DNA of 64,000 nt from Cephalopachus bancanus (GCA_027257055.1 JAPVLO010000039.1:4184501-4248500); one strand, 5' to 3'; numbered from the stretch's first letter, positions 42,890 to 54,760 are shown. Notes: generated by a model from the letters alone, not told the origin. Translations and numbers: made by a program.

Positions 42890-43140
42890 TGAGAGCTTCT
42901 CCGACTACCTACTAAAAGTAGGTCTTGCCTGTTAATCTCTATCCTGCCATCCTTTTCATTTTTATAAAACTTAGTACAATTCAAAATTTTATTGCTTATT
43001 TGCTTACTTTTCCACTGTTGGTCTTCCCTGCTGTAATGTGGGCTCCATGCTGGCAGAGACCTTGTTGGTCTCATTCACTCTCTCTTCTTAGCCTCTGAGG
43101 AATCAGTAGCTATTCAATTGTTTGTTGAATGAAGAAATAA
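42890..43140 (+). mobile_element. L2 LINE 3' end
   Basis: 'gtaatgtgggctccatgctggcagagaccttgttgg' and 'agctattcaattgtttgttgaatgaag' are the L2 3' UTR signature. Confidence 0.75.
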
Positions 43141-43356
43141 AGATACAAGTATTGAGTGGTATTTTAGTCTCTGGAGTGCTTCTACCATTTCAGAATTCCA
43201 AAATACATGAGGATTCAACAGTCAGTTGAATCACTTTGACTCTGTCCAAACCATGTGGAAGAAAATGGATGGAAGCAGAAACAAGCCAGACCAGTGAGAA
43301 TCCTGCCCTCTTTGGGTGTGAGCATTAGTCAGAAGATGCAATAAACGCTTCATCTA

Positions 43357-44295
43357 CGAGGTGTGACAATTAAGTTTGTGAACTTGCCACCATGCACTTA
43401 CTTTGGCAGTACTGTATAAACAACTAAGAAAGGTTTCACAACCTTGGTATATCAGTGTCTCACAGCTGTGTTTGTGTCGACATGTGGTGGTGTCTTGCTG
43501 AATGGCATTCATTATTATTGCATGTTTTTCGTGGGCCATCACAAGAATGGCAGAGCTTGAATCAAAGCAAAGTACAACCATTAAATTTATTAACTTGGCA
43601 AGAGCGGAAGTAAAATCAGGGACATGGTAGTCCAAGTTTATGGGGATACTGCTATGAAGAAAATGGCAGTGTACAAATGGATTAAACATTTTTCTGAGGG
43701 GAGAAAAAGCATCACTGATGAAGAACAGTCAGGATGACCAGTAGTGAGCAGCAAAATCGATGAAAACATTGCAAAAACTCATCAAATTACGCATCAGAAT
43801 CATTGGCTGACTGTGAGAAGCATAGCAGACCAAACAAATATTAATAGAAAAACAGGAAAATCTTAACTGAAAAATCTTGGCATGAGAATGGTGTGTGCCA
43901 AAATGGTCTCAAAGGAGCTCTTGGATCACGACAATTCATCAGCTCACACAGCACTCTCTGTGAGGGAATTTTTAGCCAGTAAACAAATAGCTGTACTGGA
44001 ATATTCTCCTTACTCACCTGATCTGGCCCCCAATTACTTTTTTCTTTACCTGAAGATAAAGGAAATATTGAAAGGAAAACATTTTGATGACATTCGGACA
44101 TCAAAGGTAATATGACAGGTCTGATGGCCATTCCAGAAAAAGAGTTCCAAAATTGCTTTGACAGTGGTCTATGTGCTGGCATCAGTGCATCACTTCCCAA
44201 GGGGAGTACTTCAAAAGTGACCATAGTGACATTCAGCAGTGAGGTATGTAGTACTTTTTCTAGGATAAGTTTGCAAACTTAATTGTCAGACCTTG
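43357..44295 (+). mobile_element. HSMAR2-type mariner, internally deleted
   Basis: 939 bp, flanked by TA (43355-43356, 44296-44297), with inverted ends CGAGGTGTGACAATTAAGTT and, on the complement, CAAGGTCTGACAATTAAGTT. The plus reading keeps an N-terminal helix-turn-helix part (about 43620-43900). It then jumps to the catalytic C-terminal part (43920-44110, motifs HDN and YSPYSPDLAP). The part holding the first catalytic Asp is missing, and Asn replaces the third (reads APNYFF). An in-frame stop lies near 43734. Full elements are about 1.3 kb, so this copy is dead. Confidence 0.88.
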
Positions 44296-44339
44296 TACAA
44301 TCTAGACACTTAGAAGACAAAAAAGGGAATGGGCAGTAA

Positions 44340-44965
44340 AAAGTAGTGTAGTAGCTAGCCTCTAAGATGTCCCCAATGATCCCCACCTCCTGGTGCTAAT
44401 GCTCTTGTGTAATATCTTCCCCTTAGGTAAGGACTCAAACTAGTGACTCACTTCTACTGGACAGAATACAACAAAAGTGATGGCATGTCATATTAGGTTA
44501 TAAAAAGACTGTGGCTTCTAACTTGGGCACTCTTTGGCATTCTTCTCTTCTTTTCTCTTCTCTTTCTCTCTCTTTCTGTCTCTCTCTCCTTCTCTCTCTG
44601 TCTCACCAGCTGCCATGCTATGAGGATACTCAAGCAATCTACAGAGAGTCCCACATAGTGGGGAACTGAGGCTGGCCACCAACCATATGAGCAAGTTTAG
44701 AAGTCAGTCTGAGACTTGCCAACAGTTACATGACCAAACTTGGAAGTGGATTCTCCAGCTACAGTCAAGCTTCAGATGAGACTGCAGCCCCAGCTGACAG
44801 CTTAACTTCAACCTCATGAGATACCTTGCACCAGGGATACCTAGCTAAGCTACATCCTGATTTCTGACCCACACAAAATTGGGGATAATAAATATTTGTT
44901 ATTTGAAGCTGCAAAGTTTTGGGATAATTTGTTACACAGTAGTAAATAATGAATATATATAAGAA
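44340..44965 (+). mobile_element. MaLR/MLT1-type LTR with expanded CT tract
   Basis: 'gcctctaagatgtccccaatgatccccacctcctggtg', 'caaaagtgatggcatgtcatattaggttataaaaagactgtggc', 'gctgccatgctatgaggatactcaagcaa' and 'gtttgggataatttgttacacag'-type end. A 70-bp CTCTTT tract sits at 44537-44605. Confidence 0.85.
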
Positions 44966-45104
44966 GATGTCTAGGCACGACTAATCCCAAAATGAGGATA
45001 GTTTTTCACAGTTTTCTTGAATTGTTTCAGGCCACCATCTCCAAAAGAGAAGACAGCAGCTGAAAGTCCCCACGAGACCTCATTAGAGCTGGGGGTTAAT
45101 GCCT

Positions 45105-45320
45105 CCACCTCTGGGACAAACAGACCTGGGTTTGAATCCAGACCCCAACCTCAGAAACTTAACTAAGTTTCTGGCCACCACTGAGCCTTGATATCTCAAT
45201 GCCCTCATGTATATCTTAGCATTGGTATAAAGAAAGATGAAGTTAATACCTCCAAAGTGCTCAGCATGGTACCCAGTATACAGAAGGTGCTGACACGATG
45301 TTAGGCATTATTTTTACCTT
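45105..45320 (+). mobile_element. MIR SINE
   Basis: 'acctgggtttgaatccagaccccaacctcag', 'actaagtttctgg' and 'caaagtgctcagcatggtacccagtatacagaaggtgctgac'. Confidence 0.75.
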
Positions 45321-45599
45321 TTATTGGGTCATAAATAAGTCAGGTGCAGAATCCTCAGTATTTCAGACTAGTTTCCATAATGTTCAGAATGTCATTCCTC
45401 TTGAGCAAGGACATCTGGTCATATGCCTGTGTGACTCCAAACCACCCCATGCATGATGGACAGGGTGAGGGAAGATAAAGAAAAATTACAATAAATAACT
45501 GCGGGGCAAACAAGAGGACATCGTGTGCCTGTGCATAGCTTTCTGTGGTCATTCTCAGGTTATCTTTACCATTTCTAGACAAAGAAAGAGAAGCCAACA

Positions 45600-45715
45600 C
45601 AATACAATGTAGCTCAACTAAGTGAAGCTCAGAAACACTAAGGGACTTGACTAAGGTCACCTGTGTGACAACGTGAGAGTCTGACTTGGACTTGGGTCTT
45701 CTGACACCAAGAAGA
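45600..45715 (-). mobile_element. MIR SINE fragment, antisense
   Basis: 'aaacactaagggacttgactaaggtcacctgtgtgac ... cttgggtcttctgacacc'. Confidence 0.6.
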
Positions 45716-45899
45716 GTGCTTTTTCCCTGAGTGGTTTAAGAATGTGCAAGGTTGGCCACCCCGCCAGGCCAGCTGTCCTTCCCGTTCTCTCTTCTTGTGT
45801 CCTGAGGCCAAAACTGGACAAGCTCCTGGCAGCCTCCCCACGAGCTCATCCCTTTGTTGTACTTTCCTCATTAGACCTTCACTCCCATTGCCAAGCCAG

Positions 45900-46120
45900 C
45901 TCTCCTAATCTCATGTCAACTCTGCAGCCTCTAATTATTTCACTGTAATTATTTTTTCTTAACAAAGGAGATAAAACTAATCATAACATCTTTTTTGTAA
46001 GCCTCCAAGAGTCATGCTTAAATTACTGCACTGATTTGAAAAAACCCAGAAAGCAAATAGGAAATAATTATACTTTTATCTGGGTTGTGGCTGATGTTTT
46101 GCCAGATAGCTCCTAAGTTC
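45900..46120. other. Non-repetitive AT-rich block, possible regulatory element
   Basis: Repeated TAATTA-type sites ('ctctaattatttcactgtaattatttt', 'cttaaattactgcac', 'gaaataattatac') without a repeat match. Regulatory role is inference. Confidence 0.2.
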
Positions 46121-46369
46121 TTGTGCAAAATCAAGAGGTCGTGGGTAGAAAAATGACTTTGTCATGAAAGTCCTTCAACTTGTGATGAATTTCCTTTTGC
46201 ACATTTGCAATGTGAGGAGCTGGGGGATCCCCAATGTACCCAAAATATCCCCAAACCACACTGTTCTTAGGGTAGACCCACAATCTCTGATTTGTGCTAA
46301 GTTGGTTACAACCTGGTTGGCTCCCTTTGGGAGAGGCTAAATGTGTGTGTGCCAATGGGACATGCAGTG

Positions 46370-46615
46370 AAAATGGGAGCCAACATTTATTATGCACTAA
46401 CTATATGCTAAGCACTATTCAAATAAATTGACATGACTTGTCTCATTTAATCACTATAAAAGCCTAAGAGGTAACTGTCAGCATACCCACTTCATGGACA
46501 AGAAAATTGAGGCTCAGAGAAACGAAGTCACTTGGCCAAAGCCAAAAAGTCAGCAAACGACAGAGATAGTTCTGAAGCTCAGGTCTTTCTAACCCTAAAA
46601 TGTTAGTTCTTTTCA
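46370..46615 (-). mobile_element. MIR SINE, antisense, nearly full length
   Basis: 'gccaacatttattatgcactaactatatgctaagcactattc', 'cttgtctcatttaatcactataaaagcctaagaggtaac', 'gaaaattgaggctcagagaaacgaagtcacttggcc'. Confidence 0.85.
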
Positions 46616-46737
46616 CCAATCTCTATTCTAGGTAGCACTTGAATGTAGAGGGGAGGATGGAAGAGTAAAGTGGGTCATTGCTTTAGTAAGTCTTCAATAA
46701 TATTCTTGTCTCCAAATTTCTCCCCATGAGAAGACTT

Positions 46738-47099
46738 GCTAGGGTCTGAATGTCTGTGCCCCCCCCCCAAATTCATAAGTTGAAATCCTAACTCCCAAGG
46801 TGATGGTATTAGGAGGTTGGTCTTTTGGGAGGTGATGAAGTTATGGGGATGGAGCCCTCAAGATTGAGATTAGTGCCCTTATAAGAGAGGCCCCAGGAAC
46901 TCCCTTGCTCCAGCTGCCACACGAGGACACAGGGAAAAGATGCCATCTATGACCCAGAATGCAGACTCTCACCAGACTCCCCATCTGCCTTCATCTTGAA
47001 CTTCCCAGTCTCCAGAATACTGAGAAATGTATTTCTATTGCTTGGAAGCCACCTAGCTTATGGAATTTTGTGACAGAAGCCCAAACAGAGTGAGACAAT
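46738..47099 (+). mobile_element. MaLR/ERVL-type solo LTR
   Basis: 'gctagggtctgaatgtctgtgccccccccccaaattcataagttgaaatcctaactcccaaggtgatggtattaggagg', 'gtgcccttataagagaggcccc' and 'ccagtctccagaatactgagaaatgtatttctattgc'. Confidence 0.88.
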
Positions 47100-48930
47100 G
47101 CCACAGCACCCCCTCTCAGAAGATCTGAATAGGATTAGCACATGGTGCAGAGATGGACGCCTTGAAGGCTCTCAATGCTCACCAGCTCCTTTGCTGCCAA
47201 GCCCTTTTCTTAGTGAAGAAAATAAACATGTACTCAATACTGTGGGGCTGGAGCATGAGATACTAGGATGGTGCCCCAGGGAAGCCGTGCTTATCGCCAC
47301 AGCAAGAGGTCTCTGAAGATACGGCTGTGGCATGAGATAAGGGGATCAGGGACTTCAGAGCTTCAGATCTTCCACAAGTATCCAGTGAATATTCTCATCA
47401 GTGATCTCTCTGGAGTCAAGACAGAGGGTGGAAATTCTTCTGGGGGTGGAAAAAGACAGTGGGCTCCAAATGGGAGGCCCTAGAGAACAGAGAGGATCCA
47501 TCAAACCACCTGGACTGGAAGAGCTGTCCCAGGCACATCTGCCAATGACCCCAGGTGCCAACACAGCCAGCCAAATGGCAGGGTAGCATTGTTTGTTCCC
47601 CTAGAAGCAGAGGCTAATTCAAAGATCCAAGCTCAAGCAGTTTTTATTTGGGAGATGATTACAGATACGGTGGGAAGGGGCATGATTTACATTATTAGGC
47701 AAACTTCCACTCTGGGGAACTGGAGCTTGATCCCAGAGGGCACATAGGGAGCTAGTACTGGAGTTATCCTACCCAGAAGACAAGGGATCTGGGGTGTTTG
47801 TGCACCAGCTTCCATCTGTCAGGGAACAGGGAGCTCTCCCAGTGGGAGTTAATTTGTCAGCACTTCCAGTCTGCACTGCACACACAGGAACTCAGATGGC
47901 TTAAAAAAAAAAAAGTAAAAAAGTTGCTAGGTGAAAATGAAGATTCTGGCAGCTTGAAATAGGCTTGATGAGCATCTCAATGGTAAGGACAGGAGCAGGG
48001 CATTAATGGAGGGACAAAACCAGACCCCCTCACCTCCTCAGACCAAGAAGCTACCCTGGACAGCCCCTTTCCTTCCTTGGCTAGCCCAGCCCTGACACAA
48101 CCACACCACCTTCCTGCAGTCCATTCATAAGCTTCCAGGACTCCCATATCTTTCTACCTAGGCTAACAGATCATTACCCTAAGAGAGAAGACATTCTCAT
48201 AGTAGCCCTTGCCAGGACTTTCCTGACCATCTTTCATGCTGCTTGAAAGCAGAGGGATGGACAAGTTGACCCTCAGTTAAACATTCTGAACTGAAGAGCA
48301 GGTGACTTACAGTCAAGGAGACTACAGACCCTCCTAGACTGTGCACTGATTTGGGATTGCTGTGGAGGAAGGGAGTGGATGGAGAGCATGCCCTCTATGT
48401 GATGCTATGTGAAACTTCTCCCCAAGGGTGGCTTGGGGACCAGGAACAGCGAGACCATGTGGAAATGTCCACCAGCTCTACTCCCTTGTCTTCTGAGGGC
48501 CTCTGGGGACCATTCTAGGCTACTGGACAGAAAAGTCTTCACGAGGCCCTTGTGACTGATGAGGTTACCTCTGAGAGGGTTGGTGGAGAATACCAACAAG
48601 TTGCTGAATACTTCAATGCTCTGACATTTTACCAGGGTTGAACTTGCAGCCCAGCTTGGTGAATGAGATGCCTGGAGCATCCACCCTCTAGCAACGGCGT
48701 CATCAGACAGACCTCAGGTGGTAGAGATGCCTGGGGAGGGATGCTGCAGAGTGGGGCTCCCCAGTGATTTCACTTATGCTCAAGAGACAAGGGAGCCCAT
48801 AGACCAGCTTGTGCTGTGGTTTGTGGACTGGGCTATATGCAAGCTCTCAAAGTTGATTGCAGGTGTCCATAGAGCAACTGCAGAAAACCCATGGGAGACA
48901 GCCCTCCTCAAACACAGCAGCTTTCCTTGA
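47100..48930. other. Mostly unique DNA
   Basis: The stretch 47600-47830 ('ctagaagcagaggctaattcaaagatccaagctcaagcagtttttatttggg') may be a decayed antisense LTR. Otherwise nothing is recognised. ORFs of up to 91 codons lack domains. Confidence 0.3.
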
Positions 48931-48935
48931 ATATA

Positions 48936-49519
48936 CAAATGGTACCAAAAAATGTATTTTAAGAAAGGAAAAAAAAAGCTGTATTAAAATTGTAATACTC
49001 AACATACACTAATAACAAAAGATGGATACAAATCATGCTTGACTTCTGCAATTATGAGAGGTTCACATTGTTTGGTAGATTTCTGTGGTGAGCACGTAAA
49101 CTGTTCCAACACCACAGCAGAGGATGTAGGACTTGTTGCTGTGTGAGACCTCCTGGATCTTTCCTTGTGCACATCACCCGCAATACCCTGTGTCTCAAAC
49201 TTAACACACATGCATGCAGTTATTAGGTATGTTGAAGATTCCGTTGCACACTCACACCTCCATTGTTGTAGTTCCACAATGCTCTTGAATTTCAAATACC
49301 ACTTCAAAATGATCTTGTGCTCCTTGAACAACAACCGTGCTTCTGCTATTCTCTTTGACAGTCCTGCCTGTCACATAGTGACACTAGCATTCATTTGATT
49401 AATGCCATCTTTTGAGCAAGCATCATACTACACATTGCTACTGTAATTCAATTCAACTTTGAAAAGTAATACATAGATAACATCTCTTAAAATGCATATA
49501 CATTTTTTGGCACCCCCTG
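48936..49519 (+). mobile_element. MARNA-type mariner element, full length
   Basis: 584 bp with TA on both sides (48934-48935, 49520-49521). Inverted ends are CAAATGGTACCAAAAAATGT and, on the complement, CAGGGGGTGCCAAAAAATGT. Inner text ('attaaaattgtaatactcaac', 'aacaaaagatggatacaaatcatgcttgacttctgcaatta') fits the nonautonomous mammalian MARNA family, which is of this length. Its ORFs are remnants. Confidence 0.85.
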
Positions 49520-49567
49520 TATTTAAGATTGGGCTTTTCTATCAGATTTTATTTTAAAGAAAGGGGC

Positions 49568-49905
49568 TTAGTCTGTTTGAGTTGACATAACAAAGTTCCA
49601 AAAGCTAAGTGTCTTATAAACAAAAAAGAAATTTGTTTCTCATAGTTCTGGAGGTTGGAAATTCAAGACCAAGTTTCCAAAAGTTTCCATGTTTGGTGAG
49701 GGCTCATTTACTGGTTGACAGACAATCATCTCTTGCTGTGTCTTCACATGATGGAAGAGGAGAAGGAGCTCTCCAGGGTCTCATTATAAGGGTATTAATC
49801 CCATTCATGACCTAATCCCCTCCCAAATGCCCACATTGAAAATTAAGTTTTGACATATAAATTTGGGGTGGAGGGAGGGTGGACATGAACATTTAGTCTA
49901 TAACA
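49568..49905 (-). mobile_element. MaLR-type LTR, antisense
   Basis: 'agtctgtttgagttgacataacaaagttcc', 'cttataaacaaaaaagaaatttgtttctcatagttctggaggttgg' and 'cattcatgacctaatcccctcccaaatgcccac' in antisense order. Confidence 0.85.
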
Positions 49906-50029
49906 GGTACCAACCAGTTTTTATTCATATATGCATCAAATTGAAGTGAAGAGTCTACAGTGTCCTACCACAGTCTTGGGTCCTGGGAAGGCGGATCCTA
50001 TGGTAATGAAGAATATGGCTCCCTGAACT

Positions 50030-50175
50030 CTACCACCCAGTGGGTGTGTCCTTGTGCAGTTTCTCCAAGTGCATTCTGAAGATAAGCGGAGTCCTCTCTC
50101 AAGGGGTTGTTAGGAGGATTAAATGAGTCTTCATGTGCTGGGCACACATGTGGTGCCCAATAAATGTTAGCATAG
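50030..50175 (+). mobile_element. MIR SINE 3' part
   Basis: 'caaggggttgttaggaggattaaatgagtcttcatgtgctgggcacacatgtggtgcccaataaatg'. Confidence 0.75.
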
Positions 50176-50204
50176 AAATTCATGCAGCATCAACAAGGCA
50201 AGAC

Positions 50205-50420
50205 CCTACTCTCATGAGCCCCGGCTACCTAAAGGAGACAGGTGTGGATCACATCATTGTCACACAAATGATTACACAACCACAAAAGTGCACGGTGCTC
50301 TGAAAGAAAGCAGCCTGGTTGTGGGAGAAGCATTTCAGGAGGAAAGTGTTTGTCCAGCATAATCCCTTCTCCTGACACGTAGGACATGTGATCTGGAACC
50401 TCCTAGTTCAAGATCATGCA
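50205..50420 (-). mobile_element. L2 fragment, antisense (weak)
   Basis: 'gcaagaccctactctcatgagccc ... acaaccacaaaagtgcacggtgctctgaaagaaagcagcctgg' fits antisense L2. Confidence 0.45.
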
Positions 50421-50429
50421 CAGAGGTTG

Positions 50430-51350
50430 AGGCAGGAGGAGAACTGGTGTCTCGATTCCAAATCTTATGAGCTTCCAGTCATGCAGTTGGTTTTTTGTTT
50501 GTTTTCATATAAATCACTGAGTCTGTTCATGTGGCCCTGATGCCACAACAGGTCAATAACTGGTAGTTTCCAAGGGACCACAGAAGTCACCCACCCAATG
50601 CAAGTGCTCCCTTCCCTCCACTCTCCTCTCCCATGTCTCTTCAAGAGCCTTACTTCTGTTTGAATAACCCCCAAATGGTGGGATACTCACCCCTCCCAAG
50701 TGACTCAAATAACCCTCAGGAATAGGAAATCTTCCCTTGGATACAACATAATCCAGTAAATGCCCCTTCCTAAATGTCCCACAAAGCTTACCATTACACT
50801 GTGTAATTTTCAAAGCATTTTATCCCCCAGAGAGCTGACCAAAGTCACACCTTATGGTGGATGCTTCAAGGACCCACCAGAACCCCTTCAGGAATCAAAA
50901 ATTCACTGCCCCAACTGCTGCTGGGAGTATGGTCAGCACACAGCCCTCAGTCACCAATGCTCTCTTGGGATCGCCTTGCTGAAGGTCATGTCCACTCCCG
51001 GGGCAGCTCAGACATAAAGATCTGGCCCGCTCACCCCAATGTGAGGAAGTTCTGAAAGGTTAGTCAATCTCACAAACTCCCCAACAGGGTCAGCTTAGGC
51101 TTTTGTAAAGACAACCTCCCAGCTCAGTGTCTGTCTTTGCCTAATTCCTGCTCGTTCTCTTCCCTTCCACAGGTATTGATCCCAGAGTCCTCTCCAGTAA
51201 ACGTCCTGCATTCACTACACTCATCTTCTCAGATTCCACTTCCTCAGAAACCCCACCTGCCACACACACTCAACTTAGTGTGGGGCACCAGCCAGAATCC
51301 AGACATACGGTTACAGGAGCGTTCCCACGATAAAAAGACCTCCCTGCCAG
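50430..51350. other. Unique DNA, nothing recognised
   Basis: No repeat or gene was recognised. ORFs of 60-86 codons are unsupported. Confidence 0.35.
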
Positions 51351-51785
51351 TGTCTGTTTGCTAGGGTTGCCATAAAAAAGTGCCACAGGCTGGGTGCTAA
51401 AACAACAGAAACTTCACTGTTCTGGGGGATAGAAGTCCAAGGTCAAGGTGTTGGTGGGGCTGGTTCTTCGTGAGGACTGTGAAGGAGGGTTTGTTCCGTA
51501 TCTCTTCTTTGGTGCTTTGTGGGCAATATTTGGCATCACATGTAGACACATTACCTTTATTTTCACATGATATTCTCCCTGTGTGCATGTTTTTGTCCAA
51601 ATGTCCCCTTTTCACAAAAGAACCAGTCACACTGGATTAGGGACTCATCCTATTCCTGTATGACCTCAGCTTAACTAATTATGTCCACAGTGACTATTTC
51701 CAAATAAGTACATGGCCTGAATGAAGCACTGGGAGATAAGAATTTAACACCTGAATTTGAGGGGTTCATGATTCAACTCCTAACA
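51351..51785 (-). mobile_element. MLT1-type LTR, antisense
   Basis: 'gctagggttgccataaaaaagtgccacaggctggg', 'ctaaaacaacagaaacttcactgttctggggg', 'cagtcacactggattagggactcatcc' and 'atttccaaataagtacatgg'. Confidence 0.88.
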
Positions 51786-52079
51786 CTCCTGTCAAGAAAA
51801 GACACTAGTTAGGAGTTAGGTGCCAGCTCAGAACACAAGCAGAGCACATGGGCAGCCATTACACCCATTTACAACCAAAGCAGACATGTACCTGCAGACA
51901 GCACCCTGCCAACCTGGGTTCAGCCTTAGAATCACATCCCAATGCAGGGTTTTGGGTAGCCCCTCCCCACCATAAGGGCTGACAAAAAGATGAAATCTAT
52001 GTGCCCTTCAATGAGGAGAAAGAAAAATGAATTCCAAACAGGAAAATCAGGAAGGTTTCTGGAAGAGGCATTTTGGGAG

Positions 52080-52478
52080 TGTCTCAGTTTGCTAGGGCTG
52101 CTAGGACAAAGCACCCCAGACCAGGTGGCTCAAACACCAGGAATCATTTTCTCACCATTCTGGAGGCTAGAAAGTTAAGATCAAGGAGTTGGCCCAGGTT
52201 GGTTCCTTCTAAGGAGTTTGTCCTTGGCCCAGAGATGCCGTCTTCTCCCTGTGTGTTCACATGGCTGTCCCTCAGTGTGTGTGTGTGCCCTCATCTCCTC
52301 TTCTTATAAGGACATCAGTCATATTAAATTAGGGCTCATCTCAATGACCTTAGTTTAAATAAATTACCTCTTTAAAGAGCCTGTCTTTAAAAGCAGTCAC
52401 ATCCTTAGACACCAGGGCTGAGGACTTCAATCTATGACCTTTTTTTCAAGGGAGAGGGCATTATTTTAGCCCACAACA
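52080..52478 (-). mobile_element. MLT1-type LTR, antisense, with intact 5-bp TSD
   Basis: 'gtctcagtttgctagggctgctaggacaaagcacc', 'ttctcaccattctggaggctagaaag', 'cttcttataaggacatcagtcatattaaattagggc' and the end 'agcccacaaca'. GGGAG flanks it at 52075-52079 and 52479-52483. Confidence 0.92.
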
Positions 52479-52483
52479 GGGAG

Positions 52484-52735
52484 AGAGACCACACCATGGC
52501 TTGAACACACTGCCTGACTTTTCCTCAAGCTACTCCCACCCCCAGCCCTACCTTCTGCTTGTCTCAATTTTTTTTTCTCCTTTTAGCTAAGGGGTTCTCC
52601 ATGTTTCTTGCCCTGAAGACAGAGTGAAAAATACACAATGCTCCCAAACAAACCAAGCTCCTAAACACCTATCCCTGAGGGATGGAGAAGTCTCTGCTGG
52701 GAACCGGCATCAAAGTCAAGGGAATCTTTGTATTC
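52484..52735. other. Unique DNA, nothing recognised
   Basis: No repeat or gene was recognised. Confidence 0.35.
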
Positions 52736-52739
52736 TGCT

Positions 52740-53100
52740 GGCCTGACTTACAAGGTAAAGTGGCATGCAGATTTCTTATTTAATAAATTCCCACAGAAAA
52801 TTAGTTTTTCACAGTGGGAAGAATTTCAAGGCTTGCCGAGATGAGCGGGCAGGATCTAATCACTGTTGAGGCTTTGTACATACACCAGGCAATGCCGATC
52901 TCCGAATGATCCAATTACTCTGCAGAGGCCCATCCGCCTTACCTGCATACTAATCACAAGACAGGGGAGCAGGGAACATGCTGGCCTTTTCGGGAAGCTC
53001 CAGACGCACATGGCTCCCTCGCTGACCTTCTGCCAATTACATTCATCTCAATTCTATTAGCTCATCTTTTGCCCGAAGGTGACATATGCCTGGCTTAGAG
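52740..53100. other. Non-repetitive block, possible regulatory element
   Basis: Low-repeat DNA with homeodomain/POU-like clusters ('gtgggaagaatttcaagg', 'gatccaattactctgc', 'gccaattacattcatctc'). I infer a possible conserved non-coding element. Conservation is untested. Confidence 0.22.
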
Positions 53101-53865
53101 GGAAACGTGCTGCCACCAGCCTCCCTCAGTAAGGGCGCCAGCTCCAGAGAGCATACACAGGGCTCGCACCATCTGAGGCCCCAGGGTCTGCTTCCCTGCG
53201 GTCCCCCACAATGAGGACAGGTGAACTCAGGAGACTGCATCCTTCCTGGGGCTCAGAGCACTATCTAAGTTGGCCTGGATCTGACAGGTTTTGGGTGGGG
53301 GCAGGAGAGACAAAGGGACAAAATGGGGTCGGACACCTGAGGTCAAGTACAAATTCTATTAGTAGAAGTGACTTGAAACAGATAGATTTACATTTTTGTT
53401 GACCTTCTGAGGTCTCATAGGTAAGATAGCAGTGGTCCACTCCCACTGCTGAAATAGACAGTATTTGTGTCTGCCTGGCCCCTCCCCACCTCCTTTCTAT
53501 ACCCTTTTTCATCCACTTCCTTCTACCTGAATGAGCTTGATTGTTTTGTGGTCTAGATGAGAAAGAGGAGCATGGCATGAGCATGTCCAGTAAATGTCCC
53601 CCTTTTGCAAATGAGCGTCCGGCCAGCTGGCTCTGAATGATATGGAGACATGAGGAAGAAGGAGGTAGACAGGTGTGACTTCTCAGAGGACAGAGTGATG
53701 CTGGGCCATGCACAGCAAGGAGGAAGGAAAGACAAGACAAGGCGAATTATATAAGAGCAATGAGGTAGAGTAGAGGCTATTATGGCACACATTGAGCTGG
53801 GGGAACTTCTTTCAAAACACCGGGCGGGTTTTGTCTATAATTTCCAGTAGGGAATGAATTTCTCC
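53101..53865. other. Unique DNA, nothing recognised
   Basis: The 159-codon minus ORF at 53261-53740 has no recognisable domain. Confidence 0.35.
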
Positions 53866-53869
53866 AAAT

Positions 53870-53950
53870 ATACACACACACACACACACACATACATATA
53901 CACACACACACATATATGTAAATACATATTTTAATATATATTTAAATATA
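53870..53950. repeat. (CA)n/(TA)n compound microsatellite
   Basis: 'acacacacacacacacacatacatatacacacacacacatatatg...atttaatatatatttaaatatat'. Confidence 0.9.
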
Positions 53951-53979
53951 TGGAATGTAGATACACAGATATGTTTGTA

Positions 53980-54012
53980 TTCTCTCTCTCTCTCTCTCTC
54001 TCGCTCTCTCCC
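53980..54012. repeat. (CT)n microsatellite
   Basis: 'tctctctctctctctctctctcgctctctccc'. Confidence 0.92.
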
Positions 54013-54394
54013 CTTTGACACAAGCAGTAAGTGAGCATGGACAAATCCAAGGAAAGGCTAGGAGGCCCAACGTCCAACCATGGGGAAGTAGAAACGGGTG
54101 CACATGTGAGCCAAGGGTGAGGGAGTTCAGGACAACTTTGCTGAGATGAGAACTGCATGCAGTAGAGGCAAGGGCAAGGTTAACAGTATCCTTTCCGTGG
54201 GCTCAAGAGTGGGCAGAGCTTGGAGGTGAGTGGGAGATTGTGACTGATAAGCTTTTCATTCAGTGTTTGACAAGTGACAACTACATGCCAGACCTGGGGC
54301 TTGGGACCAAAGGGAAGAGGGTGGGAGAGAGATTTAGGAAGACTTTTTTCCCCTGTAATAAAGTGGAGAATCATCACTTCAAAGCCAGGCAGTA

Positions 54395-54590
54395 CAGCAT
54401 TACTCTGTGGAAAAACAGAAGCTTAGAGTCATTTAAATTTGGGTTCAAATATTAGCTTTGCTATTTGGCAACCACAGACCTTGGGATAGGGTGCTAAATG
54501 TCTCTGAGCCTCAGTTTACTCACCTATAAAATGGGAACAGTAATTCTTCATGGGCATGTGGTAAGGGTTTCAGGAGTACTAGGGGCTATG
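54395..54590 (+). mobile_element. MIR SINE
   Basis: 'gaagcttagagtcatttaaatttgggttcaaatattagctttgctatttggcaacc' and 'tctgagcctcagtttactcacctataaaatgggaacagtaat'. Confidence 0.85.
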
Positions 54591-54639
54591 AGAGTTTAAA
54601 GATAGGATAAGCCACTTCTAAGTGGAGGATCAAGGAAGG

Positions 54640-54760
54640 TTTCAAAAAGGAATCTGGAAGGATCAGGAATGATTGGGCCTGGGCAGTTTAGGGGAGGGCA
54701 TTTCCAGTACAGGTGAGGCCATGAGCAAAAGCATCAGGCGGAAATTCTGAGGCTATGGGT
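54640..54760 (-). mobile_element. L2 fragment, antisense
   Basis: 'ggagggcatttccagtacaggtgaggccatgagcaaaagcatcaggcgg' follows antisense L2. Confidence 0.6.

Noticed and set aside
43882..44115. Possible domesticated transposase exon
   Set aside because: It is only a C-terminal fragment of a deleted HSMAR2 with an altered catalytic residue and no neighbouring exon.
53261..53740. 159-codon minus ORF
   Set aside because: No domain or splice context, and the overlapping minus frame at 53553-53792 is also open.
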